Assembly: GCA_902479075.1 (NCBI GenBank)
Contig: CABSNK010000006.1
Coordinates: 41,796-105,795 of the forward strand
From: an uncultured Collinsella sp.
GTDB lineage: Bacteria > Actinomycetota > Coriobacteriia > Coriobacteriales > Coriobacteriaceae
Direction: 5' to 3'
Length of the DNA: 64,000 nucleotides
Position 1 is the first letter of the stretch; every line of letters begins with the position of its first letter. The position numbers and the translations under genes are program-made. Below, piece after piece: positions 7,253 to 14,433 of the stretch. The notes below the pieces were generated by a model. It made no database searches, was not told the DNA's origin, and saw only the letters and a list, made by a program, of their open reading frames with translations.

Positions 7253-9133
7253 ATGCTCAATAATCACGAGGTCAATCTAACCGACGAGGAGGCTGCCGCC
7301 GAGGTCGCCCGTGTCGCGAAGACCTACCCCGTGGTACGTTTGCTGTCGGCCGATCAGATTAAGAGCGAGCCTAACTGCCTGCTCGCCGGTGATCGCTGCC
7401 CTTGTTTGCGCCAGGCAAGTCTTGAGGCCTTGACAGATTCCGATGAGGTGTCGGAGCAACTGCTCAACGATGGCGTTGAGTACCGCGCCCATCTGCGCCC
7501 TCTGAAGGTCGAGGGCGAGCCTCATGTCCTGCTGATGGTGCGTCCGATCGATGGGCAAGAGGCTGCAAAAGAGGACCTTGTCTACACCGACGTGCTGACG
7601 AGCGTGCACAATCGCCGATATTACGAGGAAAAGCTCTGTAGCGCCCGCATGAATGCCGGCGTTGCGATGATCGACTTTGATGATTTTAGGGTCTTCAACG
7701 ATACGTGTGGCCGTCATGCCGGCGACCTTGCGCTCGGTGCCGTGGCGACAGCCATGCGCAGCGGAATCCGTTCGACTGACGAGCTTGTGCGCTATGGCTG
7801 CGACAAGTTTGTGGTTGTCATGCCCAATATTCCCTCCGATGACTTCACCCGTCGCCTGCATCAGGTGTCCGATGCCGTTCGTTCCACGATTATTCCGGGC
7901 CATGAGTACGTGAGCTTGACGGCATGTGTTGGTGGCGTTCGCATTCATGGCGAGACGGTCGATGAGGGCGTTGGCCGCGCTGTCCAGTTACTGAGCCGCG
8001 CTAAGGCAAAAGCCGGTACGGTCGTGACCGATGCCGATTCCATCGAGGCCTTCCAAAGCGAAAAGCCTTTGGTACTTATTGTCGATGACTCCGAGATGAA
8101 CCGAGTCATTCTCAGCGAGATGCTCAAGGACGAGTATTGCATCCTCGAGGCCGACAACGGTCGTACGGCGCTCGACATGGTCGACCGCTATGGTGATGAG
8201 TTGTCGCTCGTGCTGCTGGATATTGTCATGCCGGGCATAAGCGGCTTTGAGGTGCTGGCCGGTCTGTCGCACCGATCGGTTAGTGACAATCTGCCTGTCA
8301 TCATGATTTCGAGCGAAGATTCCGATGATATGGTTCTGCGCGCGTACGAGCTGGGCGCCTCGGACTATATTAACCGCCCGTTTGACTCCCGTGTCGTGCG
8401 CCGCCGTGTAAGCAACACCATCCGCCTATACGCCAAACAGCGCCGCCTGACGAGCCTGCTGTCCCAGCAGTACAACGAGCGTGTCAAGAACAGTCGCATG
8501 CTCATCGACATCATGGCTGGCGTCATGGAGCTTCGCAACGGCGAGAGCGGCAGGCACGTTACGAACATCGAAAAGCTGACCGAGCTGCTGCTTGGCTGTC
8601 TGGTCCAGCGTAGCGACACCATTTCCCTTGACAATGAGGAGCGCTCCACGATTGCCCTGGCTTCGGCGCTGCACGATATCGGCAAGATGTCGATTGACGA
8701 TGCGATTCTCAACAAACCCGGGCGCCTTACGCCCGAGGAGTTCGAGATTATGAAGACGCATACCACGATCGGCGCCGACATGCTGCTTGAGCTGGGTAGC
8801 CATCACGCCGGCAATGCGCTTATGGAATATGCGTACCAGATTGCGCGTTGGCATCACGAGCGCTGGGACGGCAAGGGTTATCCCGATGGCCTTAAGGGCG
8901 ACGATATCCCCATCGCCGCGCAGGTGGTTTCGGTGGCTGACGTGTACGATGCACTGACGAGCGTGCGCGTGTACAAGGACGCTATCCCGCACGAGGAGGC
9001 GATCCAGATGATCCTGGACGGTAAGTGCGGCACCTTTAACCCACTGTTGCTCGACTGCTTGCTCGAGGTGCAAGACCGTATTGCCGAGACGTTGGCACGC
9101 CCCGCCGACGTTGTCGCGTTTCCCACGATTTAG
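7253..9133 (+). CDS. Degenerate GGDEF - receiver - HD-GYP signalling protein
   Basis: 626-residue cytosolic protein with three recognisable domains. About 110-265 is a GGDEF fold whose signature is YGCDKF instead of GGDEF, so cyclase activity is unlikely. About 273-395 is a response-regulator receiver with acceptor Asp323 (LLDIVMPG); the usual conserved Lys is replaced in YINRPF. About 420-610 is an HD-GYP phosphodiesterase domain with ALHDIGK near 474 and HHERWDGKGYPDGL near 533. The N-terminal 100 residues hold a Cys-rich patch (PNCLLAGDRCPCLRQ) of unknown role. Predicted output is c-di-GMP hydrolysis under phosphorelay control. The Hpt gene follows after 23 bp. Confidence 0.88.
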   Translation: MLNNHEVNLTDEEAAAEVARVAKTYPVVRLLSADQIKSEPNCLLAGDRCPCLRQASLEALTDSDEVSEQLLNDGVEYRAHLRPLKVEGEPHVLLMVRPIDGQEAAKEDLVYTDVLTSVHNRRYYEEKLCSARMNAGVAMIDFDDFRVFNDTCGRHAGDLALGAVATAMRSGIRSTDELVRYGCDKFVVVMPNIPSDDFTRRLHQVSDAVRSTIIPGHEYVSLTACVGGVRIHGETVDEGVGRAVQLLSRAKAKAGTVVTDADSIEAFQSEKPLVLIVDDSEMNRVILSEMLKDEYCILEADNGRTALDMVDRYGDELSLVLLDIVMPGISGFEVLAGLSHRSVSDNLPVIMISSEDSDDMVLRAYELGASDYINRPFDSRVVRRRVSNTIRLYAKQRRLTSLLSQQYNERVKNSRMLIDIMAGVMELRNGESGRHVTNIEKLTELLLGCLVQRSDTISLDNEERSTIALASALHDIGKMSIDDAILNKPGRLTPEEFEIMKTHTTIGADMLLELGSHHAGNALMEYAYQIARWHHERWDGKGYPDGLKGDDIPIAAQVVSVADVYDALTSVRVYKDAIPHEEAIQMILDGKCGTFNPLLLDCLLEVQDRIAETLARPADVVAFPTI

Positions 9134-9156
9134 TTTGACCAAAGGAGTTTTAATCC

Positions 9157-9513
9157 ATGATTTCCATGCGTGAGGCGTATGAAAAGATCGGCGCCAATTA
9201 TGATGACGCGTGTGCTCGGCTGATGGGCGAGGAAATGCTCGCCCGCTTTGCCCTCAAGTTTTTGGATGACGAGAGCATGGACAAGCTGGAGGCCGCCATG
9301 GCGGCGGGAGACGCCGAAGGTGCGTTTATGGCAGCGCACACGCTCAAGGGCGTGAGCCAGAACCTGGGATTCGATAATCTGTACGAGCCGGCGGTCGTGG
9401 TAACCGAAGCACTGCGTGGTGCCGATGCCGTTGACGGCGCTCGCGAGGGGATGCATGCGCTGCAGCAGCAATATGCGGCTACGATGTCGGCCCTGCGCGA
9501 GGCGGCTGAATAA
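9157..9513 (+). CDS. Hpt (histidine phosphotransfer) domain protein
   Basis: 118-residue single Hpt domain. The phosphoacceptor is His61 in AAHTLKGVSQNLG, the canonical Hpt motif, in an all-helical four-helix context. The ATG at 9157 follows AAAGGAG. It lies 23 bp downstream of the receiver/HD-GYP gene and is probably co-transcribed with it, making it the likely phosphodonor or phosphosink of that receiver. No histidine kinase is encoded nearby. A bidirectional terminator follows. Confidence 0.88.
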   Translation: MISMREAYEKIGANYDDACARLMGEEMLARFALKFLDDESMDKLEAAMAAGDAEGAFMAAHTLKGVSQNLGFDNLYEPAVVVTEALRGADAVDGAREGMHALQQQYAATMSALREAAE

Positions 9514-9554
9514 GAGCTTGCGAGCTTTGGGCTGTGTGCCTGTCGCGTATAGGC

Positions 9555-9600
9555 AAAAGGGCGCCCCGTCGGACCATGTGGCCGGCGGGGCGCCCTTATC
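9555..9600. terminator. Bidirectional terminator between convergent genes
   Basis: AAGGGCGCCCCGTCGG pairs with CCGGCGGGGCGCCCTT around a short loop. It separates the Hpt gene from the convergent amidotransferase gene. Confidence 0.8.
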
Positions 9601-9618
9601 TGTTATGCGGTTCGCGAA

Positions 9619-10428
9619 CTAGCGGGCCTGTTTAACCTTTGCCGCTGCCTCGACAAACGACTTCCACAGGTTAAAGTCGGTTTCGAGCGTCTTCCACGTG
9701 TACTCGGGATGCCATTGCACGCCTAGACAGAATGGCTGGCCTTCGACCTCGATGCACTCGGGCACGCCATCGGTTGCCTTGGCGACCAGACGCGTGCTTT
9801 TACCCAGACGATCGACGCAGCAGTGGTGTGCGGAGTTGGTCTGGATCAGCCTGTACCCGCCAACCGCGCGCTCCAGCAGCGAGCCCGGCACGACCTCGAC
9901 GGGGTGCACGGGATCGTTGAGCACGTGGGTATGGCGCCACTGCGTGCGGCCCTCGCGAGCGCCCAGGCTCGGCACGTCCATGCACAGGGTGCCGCCAGTG
10001 GCGACATTGAGCAACTGCGTGCCGCGGCAGGTGGTAAAGAGCGGCTTTTTGGCGTGGAGTACCTCGCCGACCAGCTTAAACTCAAAGCTATCGCGGATCT
10101 CGCAGCAGAGGGTGGGATCGTAGGGTCGATCATCGCCCCAACGTTTGGGATTGACGTCGGGGCCGCCGGGGATGGCGATGCCGTCGGCGATATCGACGTA
10201 ATGACGGATGACCTCAATGTCCTCGGTGATGGACATCTGCAGCGGCAGGCCGCCAGCGGCAAGGATGGCATCGACAAAGACACTTGCGATTTCCTCGTTG
10301 GGGGAGAGCATCTCGCTCAAATAGGGCTTCGCTTCTTCCCAGCGTGGTGCTACCAGGATAAGCGGGCGGTCAGCAGGATCGACGTCGACGTGCGGAGTGT
10401 AGGACGATGAGGTGCGGGTTCCGATCAT
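9619..10428 (-). CDS. Class I glutamine amidotransferase-like (gamma-glutamyl-GABA hydrolase/PuuD-type)
   Basis: 269-residue peptidase C26-type hydrolase. The nucleophile is Cys133 in TTCRGTQLLN, with the HPE catalytic His/Glu near 237-239 (QWHPEYTW). The IPGGPDVNP motif matches the gamma-glutamyl-gamma-aminobutyrate hydrolase family. These enzymes cleave gamma-glutamyl amide bonds in the cytosol. It lies 87 bp downstream of, and in the same direction as, the amino-acid ABC transporter ATPase. Importing and hydrolysing a gamma-glutamyl compound is therefore a reasonable inference. Confidence 0.85.
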   Translation of the reverse strand: MIGTRTSSSYTPHVDVDPADRPLILVAPRWEEAKPYLSEMLSPNEEIASVFVDAILAAGGLPLQMSITEDIEVIRHYVDIADGIAIPGGPDVNPKRWGDDRPYDPTLCCEIRDSFEFKLVGEVLHAKKPLFTTCRGTQLLNVATGGTLCMDVPSLGAREGRTQWRHTHVLNDPVHPVEVVPGSLLERAVGGYRLIQTNSAHHCCVDRLGKSTRLVAKATDGVPECIEVEGQPFCLGVQWHPEYTWKTLETDFNLWKSFVEAAAKVKQAR

Positions 10429-10515
10429 GGGTGCGGCTTTCGAATCCGGGTGGACATGGCACAGGGGCGGCGCAGGACAAACGCTGGTGATGAATTTGCC
10501 CGCGTGACAATTGGG

Positions 10516-11280
10516 TTAGTGGCCCTTAATGGAGTTGAGGAAGTCCTGGGCGCGCTTGGTCTGGGGGTGGTCGAAGAACTCGTCGGGCGTGCCGGTTTCC
10601 ACGATCTGGCCGTCGGCCATAAACACGACGCGATCGGCCACGCGGCGGGCGAAGTTCATCTCGTGCGTGATGACAATCATCGTCATGCCCTGCTGGGCCA
10701 GACGGACCATGACCTCGAGCACCTCGTTGATCATCTCGGGGTCAAGGGCGCTCGTGGGCTCGTCAAAAAGCATGGCCTTGGGTTGCATGGCAAGCGAGCG
10801 GGCGATGGCTACGCGCTGCTGCTGGCCGCCCGAGAGCTGTGCGGGCACCTTATCGGCCTGCTCGGCAACGCCCACGCGGCCCAGCAGGTCCATGGCGCGC
10901 TCGCGGGCCTCGTCCTTGGAGACGCCCAGCACATCGACCGGTCCCAGCATGACGTTCTGCAGTACGGTCATATGTGCAAACAGGTTGAACTGCTGAAACA
11001 CCATGCCCAGCTCGGCACGCATACGGGCAAGGTCCTTGCCTTCCTGCGGCAGGGGCTCGCCCTCTATGAGGATCTCGCCCGAGTCGATGGTTTCCAGGCG
11101 GTTGATGGTGCGGCACATGGTCGACTTGCCCGAGCCCGAGGGACCGATCACAACGACGACCTCGCCGCGGTTGACCGAGAGATTGATGTCGTTGAGGACG
11201 TGTAGGTCGCCATAGTGCTTATCGACGTGTCTGAGCTCGATCAGCGGCTGATTGCCGGTGGAAGAGGTGCTCTGTGCCAT
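10516..11280 (-). CDS. Polar amino-acid ABC transporter ATP-binding protein
   Basis: 254-residue ATPase of the GlnQ/HisP type. It has Walker A GPSGSGKST near 44-52, the Q-loop VFQQFNLF, signature LSGGQQQR, Walker B MLFDEPTSALD and the H-loop ITHE. It energises uptake through the two membrane proteins encoded just upstream. It is the fourth gene of the SBP-permease-permease-ATPase cluster, 36 bp after the permease stop. Confidence 0.93.
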   Translation of the reverse strand: MAQSTSSTGNQPLIELRHVDKHYGDLHVLNDINLSVNRGEVVVVIGPSGSGKSTMCRTINRLETIDSGEILIEGEPLPQEGKDLARMRAELGMVFQQFNLFAHMTVLQNVMLGPVDVLGVSKDEARERAMDLLGRVGVAEQADKVPAQLSGGQQQRVAIARSLAMQPKAMLFDEPTSALDPEMINEVLEVMVRLAQQGMTMIVITHEMNFARRVADRVVFMADGQIVETGTPDEFFDHPQTKRAQDFLNSIKGH

Positions 11281-11316
11281 GGTGCTCGGCTCCTTATGAC
11301 TCGAAATGGTAAAGCG

Positions 11317-12150
11317 TTAGCGGATGATGGTCGCGCCGGTCTTGTGCGAAACATAGACAGCGGCCTTGTTGATCACGACGTTGATGAGGATGTAGATGAC
11401 CGCGATAACCAGGTAGACCGACACGAGGGCGTCGTAGTTGGTAATGAGCACGCGGGCGTTTTGCATGAGGTCGGGGTAGCTCACCACGTAGGCCACGGTG
11501 GTGTCTTTGACTACGACCACGAGCTGCGAAATCAAGGACGGAATGATAAACCGAATAGCCTGCGGCAACACGATTTTAAAGGTGATTTTAGCTTTGGAGA
11601 GACCGAGTGCCTGGGCGGCTTCGACCTGGCCGCGCGGCACGGCGTTGACACCGGCACGGAAGATCTCGGCGAGTACGCCGGCGGCAGCGAGCGCGACGGG
11701 AAGCGTGAGCATCCAAAACGACGGCAGCGCGATCTTGTACTGGGGCAGCACCAAAAAGAAGAAGTAGATGAACAGCAGGCTCGGTACGCCGCGGAAGAAA
11801 TCGGTGAGCACGCGGCAGACCAGCTGCAGCGGCTTAATGTCGCTGGTACGGCCGAGCATAAGGGCTAAGCCCAGCACCAGCGCGATGGCGCCAGCGGTGA
11901 GTGCGACTTTAACGGTGCCCTCAAAGCCGGCAAGCAGGAACTTCCAGGTGGTGAGGTGCGTAAAGAAATACCAATAGTGAACCGAAAGCTGGCCGGTCAC
12001 ATAAAAGCGCTGCAACACGAGGACGACGAGCGCGGCGACGGCAACAAGCGAGATGGCGGTGCCGATGCGAATCTTGGCGCGCATCTTGGGGCCGGGAGCC
12101 TCGTAGAGCGCATCGCGCATGGTGAGCGCAGAAGAGGAGTGCTTGCTCAT
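11317..12150 (-). CDS. Amino-acid ABC transporter permease
   Basis: 277-residue HisM/GlnP-type permease. There is a long cytoplasmic N-terminus with one hydrophobic segment at about 30-50, then the permease core with the EAA-like loop EAAQALGLSKAKITFKIVLP typical of the polar amino-acid family. Its start overlaps the end of the preceding permease gene by 4 bp (ATGA), indicating translational coupling and a heteromeric membrane channel. Confidence 0.92.
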   Translation of the reverse strand: MSKHSSSALTMRDALYEAPGPKMRAKIRIGTAISLVAVAALVVLVLQRFYVTGQLSVHYWYFFTHLTTWKFLLAGFEGTVKVALTAGAIALVLGLALMLGRTSDIKPLQLVCRVLTDFFRGVPSLLFIYFFFLVLPQYKIALPSFWMLTLPVALAAAGVLAEIFRAGVNAVPRGQVEAAQALGLSKAKITFKIVLPQAIRFIIPSLISQLVVVVKDTTVAYVVSYPDLMQNARVLITNYDALVSVYLVIAVIYILINVVINKAAVYVSHKTGATIIR

Positions 12151-12806
12151 CGGAGGATCCTCACCTTCTTATCGATGTAGTTGCCAATGTGGCTCACCAC
12201 AAAGGCCGTGCCCAGGTAGCCGAGCGCCGAGATAAAGAACGCGGCGACGCCGCCGAGCGAGCGCGTGTTGATGTAGCTCACCACGCCGGTGAGCTCCTGC
12301 GGTTGCAACGGCACCTGACTGCCGAGCGCGGTGGTGAGCATGACGGCGATAAAGAGGTTGGTCATGGGCAACACGCTCGAGCGCAGCGCCTGCGGAATCA
12401 CGATCTTGGCGAGGATACGGCTGAAGCTCATGCCGAGCGAACGTGCGGCTTCGACCTGACCGACGCCGACGGTGTTGATGCCGCTCATAAAGTTCTCGGA
12501 GCCAAAGGCCGAGCCCAAAAGAACCGTGGCGACGATAACGCAGGTGCGGTAGGGTAGGACGACCTTGAGCGGCGGCAGCGCATAGACGACGATGATGAGC
12601 AGTGCGATGCCGGGGATGTTACGGAAGACCTGGACATACAGGTCGCCAAAGACGCGCAGCGGCTTGAGCGGCGACACGCGCATCACGGTGACGGCGACGG
12701 CCAGCACCATGGCGATGGCAAACGACTCAAGCGTCATGCCCCAGGTTGCTAGCAGCGCGTCGATATAGTTCTGGCCATAGAGCGACCAGAGCTCGGAGAG
12801 ACTCAT
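12147..12806 (-). CDS. Amino-acid ABC transporter permease
   Basis: 219-residue permease of the same family, shorter at the N-terminus. The EAA loop reads EAARSLGMSFSRILAKIVIP. It pairs with the overlapping second permease. The ATG at 12806 follows an AGG-rich site. A hairpin between it and the binding-protein gene probably lowers expression relative to the binding protein. Confidence 0.92.
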   Translation of the reverse strand: MSLSELWSLYGQNYIDALLATWGMTLESFAIAMVLAVAVTVMRVSPLKPLRVFGDLYVQVFRNIPGIALLIIVVYALPPLKVVLPYRTCVIVATVLLGSAFGSENFMSGINTVGVGQVEAARSLGMSFSRILAKIVIPQALRSSVLPMTNLFIAVMLTTALGSQVPLQPQELTGVVSYINTRSLGGVAAFFISALGYLGTAFVVSHIGNYIDKKVRILR

Positions 12807-12830
12807 GCGGACCTCCCGCCGATAAGGAAA

Positions 12831-12856
12831 GGGGCTCCCGTGTGTACGGAAGCCCC
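12831..12856 (-). terminator. Partial terminator between binding protein and permease genes
   Basis: On the minus strand GGGGCTTCCG folds back on CGGGAGCCCC and is followed by TTTCC. The weak T tract suits read-through attenuation inside the transporter operon. Confidence 0.6.
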
Positions 12857-12944
12857 GACAACTCAGTGAGGAAACAGTTTACCGCAATAAAGCGCATCAT
12901 GCGTTTCCGTATGGTTTCGTTGCGGCCGTTACCAGGCTCGCTGC

Positions 12945-13940
12945 CTAGGCGCCGATCTCGGGCAGCTCGGGAACATTGGTGTCGCCCGTACGGTCGCCGA
13001 TGCAGATCTGCCACAGCTCGGTCCAGGTGCCATCATCCTCGATCTTCTTAAGGAAGTCGTTGACAAAGGCGACGCCGTCGGAATCGAGCGGCAGACCGAT
13101 GCCATAGGGCTCCTTGCTGCCGAAGGGCTTGCCGGCAATCTTGTACTTACCGGGCTCGCGGACCAAGGCGCTCTGCTGCATGTTGTTATCGATGACGTAG
13201 GCATCGACGCGGCCCTGCTGGAGTGCCTGGCGGGCCTCCTCGTCGGTCTTGAACTCCTGTTGGCTGGCCTTGGGGGCGAACTCCTCCAGGATGGCGGGGC
13301 CGTTGGAGCCGGACTGGACGGCGACGTTCTTGTCGGCCAGGTCGTCGACGCTCTTGATGTCGTCGTTATCGGCGAGCACCAGGATGGCCTGCTGGGTGTA
13401 GTAGTAGGGACCGGCAAAGGAGACGAGTTTCTTGCGCTCGTCAGTGATGGTGTAGGTGGCAAAGACAGCGTCGACCTGGCCGTTCTGCAGGACAGACTCG
13501 CGCGTGTCCGAGGTCACCTGGGTGATCTCGACCTTGTTCTCGCCCAGAATGTAGTTGGACAGGAGCTGTGCGATACCGGCATCGAAGCCGCGGGTCTGAC
13601 CGTCTTTCTCGTTGAGGAGGGAGAAGAGCGTAGAGGTCTGAACGCCGCCGATCTTAAAGACGCCGGCGTCCTTGACGGCCGTGGCCCAGGTGCTGGCGGT
13701 GATGGCGTCGTCATCGGCCTTGGGGCCGTCGTTGACGAGCTTGTCGAATGCCTTAGCGTCGAGCGTGGCGGAAACTTCGGTATCCTTGGAGCTCTTGGAG
13801 GAGCCGGCGGCGGAACCCTTGTCGGCCTCGGCGCTGGTGTCGGAGCAGCCGGCAAGACCAAGGCCGGCGAGGGTTGCGAAGGTGGCGGCAACGAAGCCGC
13901 GGCGGTCGAGAACGACCTGCTGGGAGAGGTTCTTGCTCAT
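12945..13940 (-). CDS. Amino-acid ABC transporter substrate-binding lipoprotein
   Basis: 331-residue SBP_bac_3-type binding protein. The signal region has a twin-arginine-like LDRRGFVAATF (Arg13-Arg14) followed by the lipobox LAGC with Cys32, so it is predicted to be Tat-exported and lipid-anchored. A Ser/Ala-rich linker (about 33-55) precedes the ligand-binding lobes (VDAVFATYTITDERK; LLSNYILGENKVEITQV). It resembles glutamate/glutamine binders; the ligand is unproven. It is first in the operon and separated from the permeases by a hairpin. The start ATG has AGGTG upstream. Confidence 0.9.
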   Translation of the reverse strand: MSKNLSQQVVLDRRGFVAATFATLAGLGLAGCSDTSAEADKGSAAGSSKSSKDTEVSATLDAKAFDKLVNDGPKADDDAITASTWATAVKDAGVFKIGGVQTSTLFSLLNEKDGQTRGFDAGIAQLLSNYILGENKVEITQVTSDTRESVLQNGQVDAVFATYTITDERKKLVSFAGPYYYTQQAILVLADNDDIKSVDDLADKNVAVQSGSNGPAILEEFAPKASQQEFKTDEEARQALQQGRVDAYVIDNNMQQSALVREPGKYKIAGKPFGSKEPYGIGLPLDSDGVAFVNDFLKKIEDDGTWTELWQICIGDRTGDTNVPELPEIGA

Positions 13941-14055
13941 GGTAGAACACCTTTCTCAATAAAATCCCTAGCGGTTGAGTAGAGTTATACCCTATCCCGC
14001 TCAAATGGGTCAACACGAAATAACACAGAAACATACTTATCTTATGGGTTATTCT

Positions 14056-14106
14056 ACCTACCAAAAAGGGACAGGTTTATTTTGGCAGGTTTTATCTGGG
14101 CAAACG
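14056..14106 (+). repeat. REP-like palindrome, copy 3
   Basis: ACCTACCAAAA / TTTTGGCAGGT arms around AGGGACAGGTTTA, then TTTATCTGGGCAAACG. The left arm has one A for G change relative to copy 1. Confidence 0.85.
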
Positions 14107-14158
14107 TCGGTTATTGCTGCTGAGATAGCGCTTTTCGGACGGTCCGCCTCGCTGTTTT

Positions 14159-14376
14159 GTCTCAATCAGTAACAGGTAGACGAGGAAATGGGCTCTACCT
14201 GTTACAGATCGAGATTATCTCCTTAGGAGGATTCGAATGTCTCGATCTGTAACATCTGGACGGACAAAAGGTCTCTATCTGTTACAGATTGAGACAAAGG
14301 TCAGGGACTAAGACGTCTTGTCTAGATCTGTAACAGTTAGACGGGAATTCGGACCCTAGATGTTACAGATTGAGAT
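14159..14376. repeat. Array of three 57-bp palindromes at 80-bp period
   Basis: Units lie at 14159-14215, 14239-14295 and 14320-14376. Each begins GTCT(C/A)-(A/G)AT-C(T)GTAAC and ends with the complement GTTACAGAT(T/C)GAGA(T/C). Spacers of 23 and 24 nt are unrelated to one another. The middles are less conserved. There is no coding potential and no promoter that I recognise. Confidence 0.8.
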
Positions 14377-14393
14377 AATCGCGTCGCGAAAGC

Positions 14394-14432
14394 AAAAACC
14401 TCCACAGGGGTGCTTTCCTTGCGGAGGTTTTT
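14394..14432 (-). terminator. Rho-independent terminator after DXS-like gene
   Basis: AAAAACCTCC / GGAGGTTTTT, a perfect 10-bp stem, lies immediately beyond the stop codon of the minus-strand gene. Confidence 0.85.
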
Positions 14433-14433
14433 C

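Larger units (their letters stand above)
13941..14393. other. Gene-free interval with repeats between transporter and DXS-like genes
   Basis: Roughly 450 bp without a credible gene. It contains the promoter side of the transporter operon, REP-like copy 3 and an array of three 57-bp palindromic units, listed separately. Confidence 0.75.

Noticed and set aside
14159..14376. CRISPR array or tandem gene duplication
   Set aside because: Only three units, each a long palindrome with poorly conserved centre, and short spacers of 23-24 bp without a leader.
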